Shown here piece by piece: positions 49,166-57,541 of a stretch of 64,000 nt of DNA. Within the stretch, counting starts at the first letter, position 1. The number at the start of each line of letters is the position of its first letter. Origin of the DNA: Caulobacter sp. (lineage in GTDB: Bacteria; Pseudomonadota; Alphaproteobacteria; Caulobacterales; Caulobacteraceae). The DNA lies in contig JAUXTQ010000060.1 in NCBI GenBank assembly GCA_030678995.1, forward strand, positions 62,001-126,000, given 5' to 3'. The translations under genes and the position numbers were made by a program. The notes under the pieces were generated by a model. The model was not told the DNA's origin and did not search any database. It was given only the letters and a program-made list of their open reading frames with translations.

Positions 49166-49292
49166 CCGCTCATCCCGGCGAATGCCGGGACCCAGATGGA
49201 ATGGCGTGAGAGGCTGATCTTCGGTCCTGGAGCCAGTCCAGCCCACTTCAATGCCCTATGATCTGGGTCCCGGCATTCGCCGGGATGAGCGG
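49166..49292. repeat. Inverted-repeat element, family T copy 2
   Basis: Arms 49166-49197 and 49261-49292 are perfect 32-bp reverse complements, CCGCTCATCCCGGCGAATG running to CCGGGACCCAGAT, enclosing 63 bp. Each arm folds on itself through CCCGGC-GAAT-GCCGGG. It is the cleanest empty copy of the family and lies between convergent accD and the DUF6624-like gene, 7 bp after the accD stop. Confidence 0.93.
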
Positions 49293-49316
49293 AATATTTT
49301 TGGACCAAACGCGCGC

Positions 49317-50033
49317 TCAACACCCCGGCGGCGGCCGGAAGTCCCTGACCTCCATCGCCTGCAGGCCCAGCTCGGCGCGGCGCGCGTCAAGCCCGGCCGG
49401 GTCCTCGACCTCGCCGACCACCCAGGCGCCGGCGCGGCAGACCGGCTGGGTGCCGAACCGCTGCGGCCGGCCCTCCAGCACCGCCAGCCGGTCGACCACG
49501 CTGGCGTACCAGGCCGGCAGCACCTCGGCGTCAGCCACCAGGGGGGCCATCCGCCCCGCCGCCTCGCGCATCAGCCGCCGGTCATTCACCGCATGGATCA
49601 CAATCAGCCAGGCTGCTCGCGCCGCGTCCTCGCCCCAGTCCGTGCGCCCGAACCAGCCGTCCGCCGGCAGGATGGTCTTCAGCGCCGCCTGGTTACGGCG
49701 GTCGACCGCCTCGACCAGCGCCCAGGCCTCGTCCAGAGCCGTGCGCCGCTCGGCCATCTCCAGGCTGTCGAAATCAAGGCCGTACAGCGCCTCGCGCGCC
49801 GCCTGTTCGAAATCCGCCATGCGAACCAGCCGCGCGGCGTCAGACGCCGGCGGCGGCAGGACCGCCTGCCGCGCCTGCTCGGCCCTGATGGCCGCCTTCA
49901 GCCGCTTGATCTGCCTCCGCCCCCGCGGCGACAGCGGCGGCCCGGTATCGGGCGCATAGATCGGCGCCGCCACGGCGGGCGAGGCGGCGGCAAGCGTCAG
50001 GGCGATGAGAACGAGGCGGCGGTCGAGGGGCAT
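49317..50033 (-). CDS. Secreted DUF6624-like hypothetical protein
   Basis: The 238-residue protein has a signal peptide (RRLVLIALTLAAASPAVA) and an all-helical C-terminal domain with ILPADGWFGRTDWGEDAARAAWLIVIHAVNDRRLM, then VDRLAVLEGRPQRFGTQPV. This pattern (Pro/Gly-W loop, AAWLxVxHA, LEGxPQxFGTQ) resembles the DUF6624 family, whose function is unknown. It is exported and stands alone, convergent with accD across a family T element. Confidence 0.65.
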   Translation of the reverse strand: MPLDRRLVLIALTLAAASPAVAAPIYAPDTGPPLSPRGRRQIKRLKAAIRAEQARQAVLPPPASDAARLVRMADFEQAAREALYGLDFDSLEMAERRTALDEAWALVEAVDRRNQAALKTILPADGWFGRTDWGEDAARAAWLIVIHAVNDRRLMREAAGRMAPLVADAEVLPAWYASVVDRLAVLEGRPQRFGTQPVCRAGAWVVGEVEDPAGLDARRAELGLQAMEVRDFRPPPGC

Positions 50034-50141
50034 GACGGGCTCCCGTTGCGGCGGTCATCTTCCCCGCTCCGACCGACGGTGGGAAGGCCCCTCGCCCGCG
50101 GTGGACGGGCGCTGTAGAACCCGCCGGGAATGGGGCGCTGA

Positions 50142-51434
50142 ATGCCAATGCACTACGACACCATCATCGTCGGCGGTGGAGCCGGCGGGCTTGAACTCGC
50201 CGCACGGCTCGGCCGCCGGCTGGGGCGCAAGCGTGGGGTCGAGCGGGTGCTGCTGGTGGACCGGTCGGTGTTCCACATCTGGAAGCCGACGCTGCACGAG
50301 GTGGCGGCCGGGACGCTGGATGCGCACCAGGAGGGGCTGAGCTATCCGATCCTGGCGCGGCGCAACCATTTCAGTTTCACCCTCGGCCAGCTGGTCGGGC
50401 TGGACGCGGCCGGGCGGCGGCTGACGCTGGGCGAGCTGCGGGACGTGGCCGACGGGTCGGTGCTGGCGCCGGCGCGGACGATCAGTTTCGAGCGGCTGGT
50501 GCTGGCCATGGGCAGCGGCTCCAACTTCTTCGGCACGCCGGGGGCGGAAACCGCGCATGCGCTGGAGACCACCGCCGACGCCGAGCGGTTTCACGGCCGG
50601 CTGCTGGCGGCCTTTACCCGAGCGTCGTTTTCCGAGAGCCGGACCCTGGGGGTGGCCATCGTCGGCGGCGGGGCCACGGGGGTGGAGCTGTCGGCCGAAC
50701 TGATCGAGGCGCACCGGGCGCTGGACGAGGGGCTGGCGCCCGGGCAGCGTTTCCGCCTGGACATCGCCATCGTCGAGGCCGGCTCGCGCATCCTGACGGC
50801 CCTGCCCGAGCGGGTGGCCGACCAGGCCCGGCTGGCGCTGGAGCGCAAGGGCGTGCGGGTGCTGACGGGCGTGAAGGTCGAGCGGGTCGAGGCCGGAGCG
50901 CTGGTCACCGCGCCCGCCGGGCGGATCGAGGCGGAGCTGATCGTCTGGGCCGCCGGGGTCAAGGCGGCGGCGGGCAACGCCGGGCTGGGCCTGGAGGTCA
51001 ACGGCCTGAACCAGGTCGTGGTCAACGACCGGCTGGAGACGGCGGCGTCGGGGATCTGGGCCATGGGCGACTGCGCCGCGGCGCCCTGGCGGGACGGGCG
51101 GACCGTGCCGGCGCGGGCCGCGGCGGCGCATCAGCAGGCGGACTATCTGGCGCGGGCGCTGTGGGCGCGCATGGGCGAGCGGAGAGTGGACCGGCCCTTC
51201 GTCTACCGCGATTTCGGCTCCCTGGTGTCGCTGGGGGAGAACCGGGGTCTGGGCGCGCTGATGGGCGGCCTGGGGGGACCCAACTTCTTCGTCGAAGGCC
51301 TTGTGGCCAAGGCGGTCTACATGTCACTGCACCTGGATCACCACCGCGCCATCCTCGGCGTGACGCGAACCATGGTGCTGGCGCTGGCCCGGCTGCTGCA
51401 GCAGCGCGTCGCCGGGCGGCTGAAGCTGCATTGA
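50142..51434 (+). CDS. ndh: Type II NADH dehydrogenase (NDH-2)
   Basis: The 430-residue flavoprotein has the FAD motif IIVGGGAGGLELAARL at 8-23, VFHIWKPTLHEVAAGT, the LVLAMGSGSNFFGTPG loop, the NADH motif VAIVGGGATGVELSAEL near 168-184, and GIWAMGDCAAAP, plus AAAHQQADYLA (quinone-site region). The C-terminus (NFFVEGLVAKAVYMSLHLDHHRAILG) is an amphipathic membrane-binding stretch. NDH-2 oxidises NADH and reduces ubiquinone without pumping protons. It is the likely second route beside complex I. Confidence 0.9.
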   Translation: MPMHYDTIIVGGGAGGLELAARLGRRLGRKRGVERVLLVDRSVFHIWKPTLHEVAAGTLDAHQEGLSYPILARRNHFSFTLGQLVGLDAAGRRLTLGELRDVADGSVLAPARTISFERLVLAMGSGSNFFGTPGAETAHALETTADAERFHGRLLAAFTRASFSESRTLGVAIVGGGATGVELSAELIEAHRALDEGLAPGQRFRLDIAIVEAGSRILTALPERVADQARLALERKGVRVLTGVKVERVEAGALVTAPAGRIEAELIVWAAGVKAAAGNAGLGLEVNGLNQVVVNDRLETAASGIWAMGDCAAAPWRDGRTVPARAAAAHQQADYLARALWARMGERRVDRPFVYRDFGSLVSLGENRGLGALMGGLGGPNFFVEGLVAKAVYMSLHLDHHRAILGVTRTMVLALARLLQQRVAGRLKLH

Positions 51435-51523
51435 TCGGGGTTTGGGATAGGGCGCAGGGCCAGCTATTCCCTACGCCCTACGGCCCTAATCGCTGTAGGA
51501 TGCCGCATCACAGGAGCGACGCC

Positions 51524-51634
51524 ATGGCCAAGGGTCAGAAGAAGTCCAACAAGGAAATCCGCAAACCCAAGGCGGACAAGAAGGCCGCCGCCGCGCCCGC
51601 GAGCCGCTTCATCGAGGTCGCCGGCAAGAAGTAG
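51524..51634 (+). CDS. Small basic lysine-rich protein (36 aa)
   Basis: The peptide AKGQKKSNKEIRKPKADKKAA, with a short C-terminus ending RFIEVAGKK, is 36 residues with AGGAG upstream. Very short Lys-rich proteins starting AKGQ-K-SNKE-KKPK are widespread in Alphaproteobacteria, so the frame is probably real. The function is unknown; the charge suggests nucleic-acid or ribosome contact. It lies between ndh and a family A repeat. Confidence 0.75.
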   Translation: MAKGQKKSNKEIRKPKADKKAAAAPASRFIEVAGKK

Positions 51635-51641
51635 GGGCGAG

Positions 51642-51720
51642 GGGACATGTACCGCCTTCGGTACGTGTCCCCGACAGGCGCCGGCGGGTTTCGGGGACAC
51701 GTACCTTCGGTACATGTCCC
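51642..51720. repeat. REPIN-like inverted repeat, family A variant (copy 4)
   Basis: Left unit 51642-51671 is GGGACAT-GTACC-n-GGTAC-GTGTCCC and right unit 51694-51720 is the same in reverse with a shorter loop. The outer GGGACA/TGTCCC is as in copies 1-3, while the stem is GTACC/GGTAC. It lies between the 36-aa gene and the DUF3501 gene. Confidence 0.85.
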
Positions 51721-51740
51721 CTCCGGCGAACATCCCCGCC

Positions 51741-52343
51741 CTATGACAAATCCCGCGCCAGCTCCGCCCGGCTCGCGGGGCTGAGCATGGCCATGTGCGC
51801 GTAGTGTTCGTGGTCGCAGCCGACGGCGATGGTCACGGCCGGATCGCGGAACACCGTCTTCTGGGCCCCGGCCAGGGGAAAGCGCAGAAAATGCACCGCG
51901 GAGGTCTTGCCGTCCTCGCGGGTGCGCTCGACGTTGTCCTCCTGCTCCGGCACGCCGGGCGAGCGGAAGTCAGCGCCGAACTGCAGGAAGAAACAGTCCT
52001 CCACCCCGCCCAGCCGGCCCAGGGCCGCGGTGCGGCGCACGGGCTCGTCGATCTCGAACATCACCGTGGCCACCAGCTCGTCGCCGTTGGGGATCAGCGG
52101 GTTGTAGGCGGCCAACTCGTCCGGAATCTGCGCCGCGCCGCCCTTCTCGGTCAGCAGCATCTCCTGCACCTGGAAGAGCATGGTCTCGTAGCTCTCGAAG
52201 ATCACCGTGCAGTACGGCCCCAGCGAAACCCGCCGCAACCGCTTGACCGGCAGCAGCGCCGCCCGGCGCTCCGCCCGCTGGCGCGCGTATTCGGCGTCTG
52301 GGATCAGATCGGCGGGGGTGATGCGGTGTTCGTGAAGGGGCAT
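51741..52343 (-). CDS. DUF3501 family protein
   Basis: The 200-residue protein (PLHEHRITPADLIPDAEYARQRAERRAALLPVKRLRRVSLGPYCTVIFESYETMLFQVQEML) matches DUF3501. Family members are found next to rubrerythrin and heterodisulfide-reductase-like Fe-S proteins, as here: it is the third gene of that set. The predicted role is in peroxide or oxidative stress defence with its partners; the activity is unknown. The middle contains DELVATVMFEIDEPVRR and the end HYAHMAMLSPASRAELARDL. Confidence 0.82.
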   Translation of the reverse strand: MPLHEHRITPADLIPDAEYARQRAERRAALLPVKRLRRVSLGPYCTVIFESYETMLFQVQEMLLTEKGGAAQIPDELAAYNPLIPNGDELVATVMFEIDEPVRRTAALGRLGGVEDCFFLQFGADFRSPGVPEQEDNVERTREDGKTSAVHFLRFPLAGAQKTVFRDPAVTIAVGCDHEHYAHMAMLSPASRAELARDLS

Positions 52344-52360
52344 GGTCAGGTCCTGAACAG

Positions 52361-52464
52361 CACTGTCATCCCGGCCGAAGCGTAGCGAAGAGCCGGGACC
52401 CAGATTCGGCCTGGATTCAATCTGGGTCCCGGACAGCCGCTGCGCGGCTTCCGGGATGACAGTG
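52361..52464. repeat. Inverted-repeat element, family T copy 3
   Basis: Arms 52361-52406 and 52419-52464 share CACTGTCATCCCGG ends and CCGGGACCCAGATT inner ends; the middle of each arm has a different but self-complementary hairpin. The spacer is only 12 bp. It fills the gap between the Fe-S protein gene and the DUF3501 gene, which are read in the same direction. Confidence 0.88.
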
Positions 52465-52466
52465 AT

Positions 52467-53831
52467 TTACAACCCATAGCTCCGCGCCAGGATCTCGATC
52501 GGATGGCCCGTGTGCACCGCCCCGCCGCCCGTCTCCGCCGCGACCATCTGGCCCAGGTGATTGCAGGCGAGGGGGCAGTCGGAGCAGAGCTCTTCGGTCT
52601 TTTTCGCGGCCACCTGTTTCGCCGTCGGCTTGCCGACCTTCAGCGCCATGGGCCGGGTTTCCTTCATCACCCCGAAGGTGCCGCCGTGGCCGCTGCAGCG
52701 TTCGACCAGTTCGATACGGGTGTCGGGGATCAACTTGAGCATCTGCGCCGACTGGGCGCCCATGTTCTGCGCCCGGGCGTGGCAGGCGTGGTGCACCGTC
52801 ACCCCGCCGGGGATGGCCGTGAGCCCCGGCGCCAGGCCGAAGTCCTTCGCCAGCGACACGACATACTGCGAGACGTCCCGCGTCGCCGCAGCCAGGGCCT
52901 TCACCGCGGCGTTCTCTGGCAGCAGCAGGGGCCATTCGAACTTCATCATCAGGCCGCAGGAGGCGGTCAGGGCCACGACGTCGTAGCCCTTCTCGATCCA
53001 CGGCGCGAAATGCGCCGCCACCCGCTGCGCCCGGCCGGCCACATCGGCGAGATCCCCCGACTCCAGCTGCGGCATGCCGCAGCATTCGGGATAGACGAAG
53101 GCCGTCTCGACCCCCTGTTTCGCCAGCACGGCGGCGGCGGCCAGGGCGGTGTCCGGGTCATTGTAGTTGGTGAAACAGGTGGCGTAGATCGCCGCCTTGC
53201 GTTGGCCGAAGGCCGGGCCGGCGGGGTCGGCGGGGGGCATGGTCTTCAGCCGGTCGGCGGCGGTTTTGGAATGATACTTCGGCAGCTCGGCCTCGGCATC
53301 GATGCCGGCGATGGCCTCCATCAGGCCGCGCAGGGGCGTGTTTTCCCGCGCCGTGGCCCAGTTGGCGAGACCCGCGACCGGTTTGGCCAGCTTGCCGTTG
53401 CGGTCGGTCTTGCCCAGCTGTTCGCGGACGAACTCGCCGCCGGACGCTTTCCGCTTGGCCGCGCGGTAGCGCAGGATCAGGTGCGGGAAATCCAGGTTGA
53501 ATTCGTGCGGCGGCACGTAGGGGCACTTGGTCAGGAAGCACATGTCGCAGAGGGTGCAGGCGTCGGCCACCTCGCCGAACCTGGCCTTGTCGACCCCGTC
53601 CAGTTCGCCGGTCGGGCTCTCGTCGATCATGTCGAACAGCCTGGGGAAGCTGTCGCACAGATTGAAGCAGCGCCGGCAGCCGTGACAGATGTCGAAGACC
53701 CGCTCCATCTCCGTCTCGACCGCCGCCAGATCGTAATAGGCCGGGTCCCGCCAGGCGATCGGATGCCGCATCGGCGCGTCGAGGGAGCCTTCGGCCTTGG
53801 GGGCGGGCGCGGTCGGGGTCTCGTCAGTCAT
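52467..53831 (-). CDS. Heterodisulfide-reductase-like Fe-S protein
   Basis: The 454-residue protein has two [4Fe-4S] motifs near the N-terminus (CHGCRRCFNLC and CTLCDMCFLTKCP). Two cysteine-rich CCG-type domains follow (YPECCGMPQLESGDL and HHACHARAQNMG through RCSGHGGTFGVMKE), plus a terminal CSDCPLACNHLGQ. This is the layout of GlpC/HdrD-type electron-transfer subunits. With rubrerythrin upstream and DUF3501 downstream it forms a recognised oxidative-stress set, in which it probably feeds electrons to rubrerythrin. Start ATG 53831 with GAGGAC upstream. Confidence 0.87.
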   Translation of the reverse strand: MTDETPTAPAPKAEGSLDAPMRHPIAWRDPAYYDLAAVETEMERVFDICHGCRRCFNLCDSFPRLFDMIDESPTGELDGVDKARFGEVADACTLCDMCFLTKCPYVPPHEFNLDFPHLILRYRAAKRKASGGEFVREQLGKTDRNGKLAKPVAGLANWATARENTPLRGLMEAIAGIDAEAELPKYHSKTAADRLKTMPPADPAGPAFGQRKAAIYATCFTNYNDPDTALAAAAVLAKQGVETAFVYPECCGMPQLESGDLADVAGRAQRVAAHFAPWIEKGYDVVALTASCGLMMKFEWPLLLPENAAVKALAAATRDVSQYVVSLAKDFGLAPGLTAIPGGVTVHHACHARAQNMGAQSAQMLKLIPDTRIELVERCSGHGGTFGVMKETRPMALKVGKPTAKQVAAKKTEELCSDCPLACNHLGQMVAAETGGGAVHTGHPIEILARSYGL

Positions 53832-53851
53832 GCGTCCTCGCTTGCGGGGCT

Positions 53852-53958
53852 GGCCCCCTCCGGCCCTGCGGGCCACCTCCCCCAGAGGGGGAGGATCACC
53901 GGTGCGGATGCTCCCCCTCTGGGGGAGCTGTCAGGCCGAAGGCCTGACTGAGGGGGCC
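53852..53958. repeat. Inverted-repeat element, family E copy 4
   Basis: The left arm reads GGCCCCCTCCGGCCCTGCGG and continues to CACCTCCCCCAGAGGGGGAG; the right arm reads CTCCCCCTCTGGGGGAGCTG and continues to GACTGAGGGGGCC with an AGGCCGAAGGCCT-type stem. It fills the gap between rubrerythrin and the Fe-S gene within the same co-directional set. Confidence 0.85.
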
Positions 53959-53959
53959 T

Positions 53960-54376
53960 CTAGTCCAGCGTATCCAGCGCCCGCTGGAAGCGGCCGGCGT
54001 GCGACTTCTCGGCCTTGGCGAGGGTCTCGAACCAGTCGGCGATCTCGTCGAAGCCTTCCTCGCGGGCCGTCCGGGCCATGCCCGGGTACATGTCGGTGTA
54101 CTCGTGGGTCTCGCCGGCGATGGAGGCCTTGAGGTTGTCGCCGGTGGGGCCGATGGGCAGGCCGGTGGCGGGGTCGCCGACCGCTTCCATGAATTCCAGG
54201 TGGCCGTGGGCGTGGCCGGTCTCGCCCTCGGCGGTCGAGCGGAACACGGCGGCAACGTCGTTGTAGCCCTCCACGTCGGCCTTCTGCGCGAAGTAGAGGT
54301 AGCGGCGGTTGGCCTGGCTCTCGCCGGCGAAGGCGGCCTTGAGGTTGTCGAGGGTCTTGCTGGTGGCGAGGGCCAT
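53960..54376 (-). CDS. Rubrerythrin without rubredoxin domain
   Basis: The 138-residue protein is a four-helix di-iron domain with ligands in [14 protein letters not shown] (E19), [29 protein letters not shown] and [14 protein letters not shown]. It lacks the C-terminal CxxC rubredoxin domain of classical rubrerythrins, so electrons must come from elsewhere, probably the Fe-S protein encoded next. It reduces hydrogen peroxide. Start ATG 54376 with GGAGA upstream; longer frames extend into non-coding DNA. Confidence 0.93.
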   Translation of the reverse strand: MALATSKTLDNLKAAFAGESQANRRYLYFAQKADVEGYNDVAAVFRSTAEGETGHAHGHLEFMEAVGDPATGLPIGPTGDNLKASIAGETHEYTDMYPGMARTAREEGFDEIADWFETLAKAEKSHAGRFQRALDTLD

Positions 54377-54531
54377 GATCGTTGAGTCTCCGGTGATGGG
54401 GTCGGGTCGGGAATCCGCACGCGAAGCGCCGACTCCCGACCCCTGGCGGCGACACCGTAGGCCCGCGCGGCGGGGGCGGGACAATCGATTGTTTCTTGCG
54501 AGAGGATAGAGCGGGGCTATGAGCTGCCCGC

Positions 54532-54615
54532 CTAGGGCCGTCGCCGGAGAGCCCAGATAAAGGTAGCAGCGGCAGAGATAAGGGCCGCTATGGAATAGAA
54601 GAGTTCTGCGGTCAT
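54532..54615 (-). CDS. Predicted 27-aa single-helix membrane protein
   Basis: On the reverse strand, GGAG lies 9 bp before an ATG that opens a 27-codon frame: [20 protein letters not shown], then ALRRRP and stop. It is one hydrophobic helix with a positively charged tail, the standard layout of small bacterial membrane proteins. A promoter-like TTGGAG-N16-TATAAC lies just upstream (about 54654-54681 on the reverse strand). No known family. The SD, topology and promoter together make it credible. Confidence 0.45.
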   Translation of the reverse strand: MTAELFYSIAALISAAATFIWALRRRP

Positions 54616-54715
54616 AGTGGTGTTCTCCAACTAGGAAAACACGATCCCATCGTTATATCGCCGACGCGACAGGCTCCAATCACTGAACATCCCCCCCTAA
54701 TCGCTGATCGGACCC

Positions 54716-55717
54716 TCATTGTGTCCGCTTGGGCCGATACTCCCTTCCCGCCCCGCGATGTTCGAATAGCTCCCTAATATGACCTTCAATCCATTTTTGG
54801 CCGGTATTCAGTTTCCATGTCGGATCTGCCGTCATTTCATCGGCAACAAGACGCGCGCATCGGCCCAATGAAATATCGCCTTCAATTGCGATGATGCGCT
54901 TAGAGGCCTCACGTAGAGGTTCGGTGGCCAACCTGCTCGCGGCCCGCCGAGCCTCCGCCGCCTTCGCTTGATGGCCCCTTGCCGCCTGACCTCGAACGGC
55001 GGATTCGAGCAACATGCCCTCGGCCTCCGCTCGAGCCATCATATAACCAAACGAGGCATAGGCCTCGGGCTCCATAGTCTGCACCGCGTCCACGAAAGCC
55101 ATGAAAGCCAAGGCATAGGACCGTGGAACCTCTTGTTGGAGTTTGGGCCAGCTCTCAGTGGGCGTCTCCACCATTTCCTCGAGGTCGACTAAGCCAGTCG
55201 CCGTTTCCAGCTTTGCCACAAGGCCTCTGAAAGCTTTCGAGTAGTCGGCCATCTGGACGAGCTGGGCCGTAGCCTGTTGCGCTACCAGCAGTAGGGGGCG
55301 TTTGACCACGTACATGCTGCGGTCTTCATGCATGACGAAGAGGTAGGCGAGCTTGCCCTCCCTTGCGCTGGGTTCATCGAAGTCCGCAAATGGCGTGGAG
55401 AATTTTCGGGTCTCCACATAGCCGATGAAAACGAGGCTTCCGGCCTTGGCTTCGACCAGTTCGCCGCTCTTTCTAAATGACCGTTTCCAGTCGGAAGGAG
55501 TCCAAGGGAAGACGATCTCGGGCCCATTCAATGCGGCCGGGTGCCCGTAGACACCGAGCGGGCAAAGTGGACGCCATGTGGCGGTATCGATGTCGCATTT
55601 TAGGTTGATGAGGACCCCGTCGATCTCAACCGTCTCGTCCTTTCCAAAGGCCGTGATCAAAGCCCATCGCCGCAGGAAATCGGCTGTCTCAGCGGCTTTC
55701 GTGCGCTTTCTAGGCAT
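54716..55717 (-). CDS. Orphan hypothetical protein in lower-GC DNA
   Basis: From the ATG at 55717 (AGGGG upstream) the protein has 333 residues. It starts basic (PRKRTKAAETADFLRRWALITAF) and is predicted alpha/beta in the first half (GVLINLKCDIDTATWRPLCPLGVYG). The second half is helical and Ala/Glu/Arg-rich (RGQAARGHQAKAAEARRAASRLA), suggesting a coiled coil, ending TWKLNTGQKWIEGHIRELF. I recognise no family. Its codons use A and T at third positions more than the neighbours do, consistent with recent transfer. A defence or toxin role cannot be excluded, and nothing specific supports one. Confidence 0.6.
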   Translation of the reverse strand: MPRKRTKAAETADFLRRWALITAFGKDETVEIDGVLINLKCDIDTATWRPLCPLGVYGHPAALNGPEIVFPWTPSDWKRSFRKSGELVEAKAGSLVFIGYVETRKFSTPFADFDEPSAREGKLAYLFVMHEDRSMYVVKRPLLLVAQQATAQLVQMADYSKAFRGLVAKLETATGLVDLEEMVETPTESWPKLQQEVPRSYALAFMAFVDAVQTMEPEAYASFGYMMARAEAEGMLLESAVRGQAARGHQAKAAEARRAASRLATEPLREASKRIIAIEGDISLGRCARLVADEMTADPTWKLNTGQKWIEGHIRELFEHRGAGREYRPKRTQ

Positions 55718-55940
55718 CTTGTGACCCCTGGAAATTACTGACGACTTGATCGCTGGGTTCGTGATCGCTTCATCGCGAATCGTACCCAAGAGGACACCGT
55801 CTTCAATACTGGTAGGCCAACCTTGGGCGGCAAAGGAAGGGACGAACAGGTCCCAAGCCCCCGGTACAGATTTGAAGACTTTTCTCGTTTCTTCTTGAAA
55901 TGATGATCTTGCCGATCAGCTAGGCCCCACCGCCCCCTTC

Positions 55941-56067
55941 ATTTCATGCCGAGACGATCGCCGGGCGGGCCAGGTCACTCAAGGGCGCTTCGCGTCGCGG
56001 AGCGACAGGCCCGCAGGGCCTGCCCTTGACTGACCTGGACCGTCCGGCACGCTGGCCTGCATGAAAT
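55941..56067. repeat. Inverted-repeat element, family H
   Basis: Outer arms ATTTCATGC (55941-55949) and GCATGAAAT (56059-56067), inner arms CCAGGTCA-n-AAGGGC and GCCCTT-n-TGACCTGG, with a central GCGTCGCGGAGCGACAGGCC type hairpin. The layout is the same nested style as the other elements but with a sequence seen only once here. Confidence 0.7.
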
Positions 56068-56117
56068 CAATGGGGCTCTCCCTTCTCTGACGAGAAGGTG
56101 AGCGCCACTTGGCTGTC

Positions 56118-56161
56118 GGGGACAGGAAATCATGTCCCGAGGGACACGATATCCTGTCCCC
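56118..56161. repeat. Inverted repeat related to family A/C core
   Basis: Two 21-bp arms, GGGGACAGGAAATCATGTCCC on the left and its near reverse complement on the right (19 of 21 matching), are separated by 2 bp. The GGGGACAG and GGGACA ends resemble those of families A and C. Confidence 0.75.
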
Positions 56162-56318
56162 TGAACTCGCTCATCTCCCGTGGCTCTGACGGGCGGGCCG
56201 GGCACCGGCTCTATCCGCGGTCGCCGGACCGCTCGCGAATTTTGGTCACGGTGTTTCGGCGACGTTGAGGGGACTATGTAGAGGACGAACGCGACGACTC
56301 CCTGGAGCGGACACCCCT

Positions 56319-56657
56319 ATGAAGAAACCTCGGACCAAGGCAGGACCTGTTCCCGAAGAGCCGGCGTCGTTCTTCTGGTGGGAAGAGGACACGCTGGTCT
56401 TCAACGTGCTGGGCAAGCCCAGCGCCAGCCGTGACGCCATCGGCAAGCCCAAGGGCCGGCAGCTCAAGATCAGCGTGACCGCCGCGCCGCAGCTGGGCAA
56501 GGCGACGGACCATATGGTGCGCTTCCTGGCCCGGGAGTTCGATGTCTCCCCCTCGGCGATCGAGGTCGTCTTTGGCCGTTTCAACGTCAACAAGCAGCTG
56601 AGGATCAAGGCCCCGCGGACGCTGCCGGCCGTGTTCCAGCAGCAGACGCTGCTGTAG
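56319..56657 (+). CDS. DUF167/YggU family protein
   Basis: The 112-residue protein carries the DUF167 (UPF0235) signature: TLVFNVLGKPSASRDAIGKPKGRQLKISVTAAPQLGKATDHMVRFLAREFDVSPSAIEVVFGRFNVNKQLRI. The family is small, widespread and of unknown function. The N-terminal 18 residues (KKPRTKAGPVPEEPASFF) are an extension. The SD (GGAG) is about 13 bp upstream, which is long. It converges on an AraC gene. Confidence 0.8.
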   Translation: MKKPRTKAGPVPEEPASFFWWEEDTLVFNVLGKPSASRDAIGKPKGRQLKISVTAAPQLGKATDHMVRFLAREFDVSPSAIEVVFGRFNVNKQLRIKAPRTLPAVFQQQTLL

Positions 56658-56665
56658 AGCCGGCC

Positions 56666-57541
56666 CTACCGCGCCGCCGGCCCATCGCCCGGCGCGTGCA
56701 GGCCCTGGACCGGCGCGCCCAGCAGCGCCATCCGCTGGTCGCCGGCCTCCCGCATGAAGGGCTGCGCCCGGGCAAAATAGGCGCGCGGCGTCATGCCGAG
56801 ATAATAGTGAAACTCACGGATGAAGTGGGACTGATCGACAAAGTGACTGTCGATCAAGCCGCTCCAGGCCCCCGGGGGCGTATCGCGCATGGCCGCCAGG
56901 GTGCGCAGGAAGCGCTGGCGGCGGAGCAGGCGCTTGGGCGACATGCCGAAGTAGCGCTGACACAGCCGCTCCAGCTGGCGCACCGACACCGCCAGGCTCG
57001 CGGCCCACGCATCGACTGAACGGGGCTGTGTCGTCACCAGGGCGGCGTGGGCGCGGGCGACGATGGGGGGCGCGGACGGCCGATCGGCGATCAGGTCCAG
57101 GAAGAACGCGTCCAGCATCGTCAAGGCGTCGGCGTCCGACACCGCTCCGCGCAGCTCGGCCAGCAGGTCCTCCACGCCCGGACCAAACGCATCGGACAGT
57201 GGACGAAGCCGGTCGACAAAGCCGGCGGCGGACTGGCCCGTCAGCCGGACCCAGCCCTCGGGCAGCACGCCCATGCCGATCAATACTCCAGGTGAGCCCC
57301 GAACAACCGCGCCGCGCTCCAGCATGCCGGTCAGGGCCGCGTCAGGCAGGGTCTCGAAATCGTCCTGGCCGGCGAACCGCACCTGCCACTGGCCGGTCAG
57401 GACCAGTCTGGGGTTGGCCCATTCCGGATGAATGATGTCCTCGACCACTTCGGGCCCGAGGATCCGCAGGATGTAGTAGGTCGAGATCGCGCTACGCAGC
57501 GGCGGCGCCGGCAGATGAAAACGCACTGTCGCGGTCGCCAT
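56666..57541 (-). CDS. AraC family transcriptional regulator
   Basis: The 291-residue protein has an N-terminal effector-like domain (IHPEWANPRLVLTGQWQVRF) and a C-terminal AraC DNA-binding domain from about 170: SVDAWAASLAVSVRQLERLCQRYFGMSPKRLLRRQRFLRTLAAM, then IDSHFVDQSHFIREFHYYLGMTPRAYF. The second HTH motif is the more conserved. The ligand and targets are unknown; it is divergent from the beta-barrel gene 57734 with 192 bp between, so that gene is a candidate target. Confidence 0.88.
   Translation of the reverse strand: MATATVRFHLPAPPLRSAISTYYILRILGPEVVEDIIHPEWANPRLVLTGQWQVRFAGQDDFETLPDAALTGMLERGAVVRGSPGVLIGMGVLPEGWVRLTGQSAAGFVDRLRPLSDAFGPGVEDLLAELRGAVSDADALTMLDAFFLDLIADRPSAPPIVARAHAALVTTQPRSVDAWAASLAVSVRQLERLCQRYFGMSPKRLLRRQRFLRTLAAMRDTPPGAWSGLIDSHFVDQSHFIREFHYYLGMTPRAYFARAQPFMREAGDQRMALLGAPVQGLHAPGDGPAAR

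Larger units (their letters stand above)
55718..56318. other. 600-bp gene-free stretch with inverted repeats
   Basis: No supported gene. The left part (55718-55920) is low in GC like the adjacent orphan gene and probably holds its promoter. The right part contains two inverted repeats listed separately (55941-56067 and 56118-56161). The ATG of the DUF167 gene follows at 56319. Confidence 0.5.
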
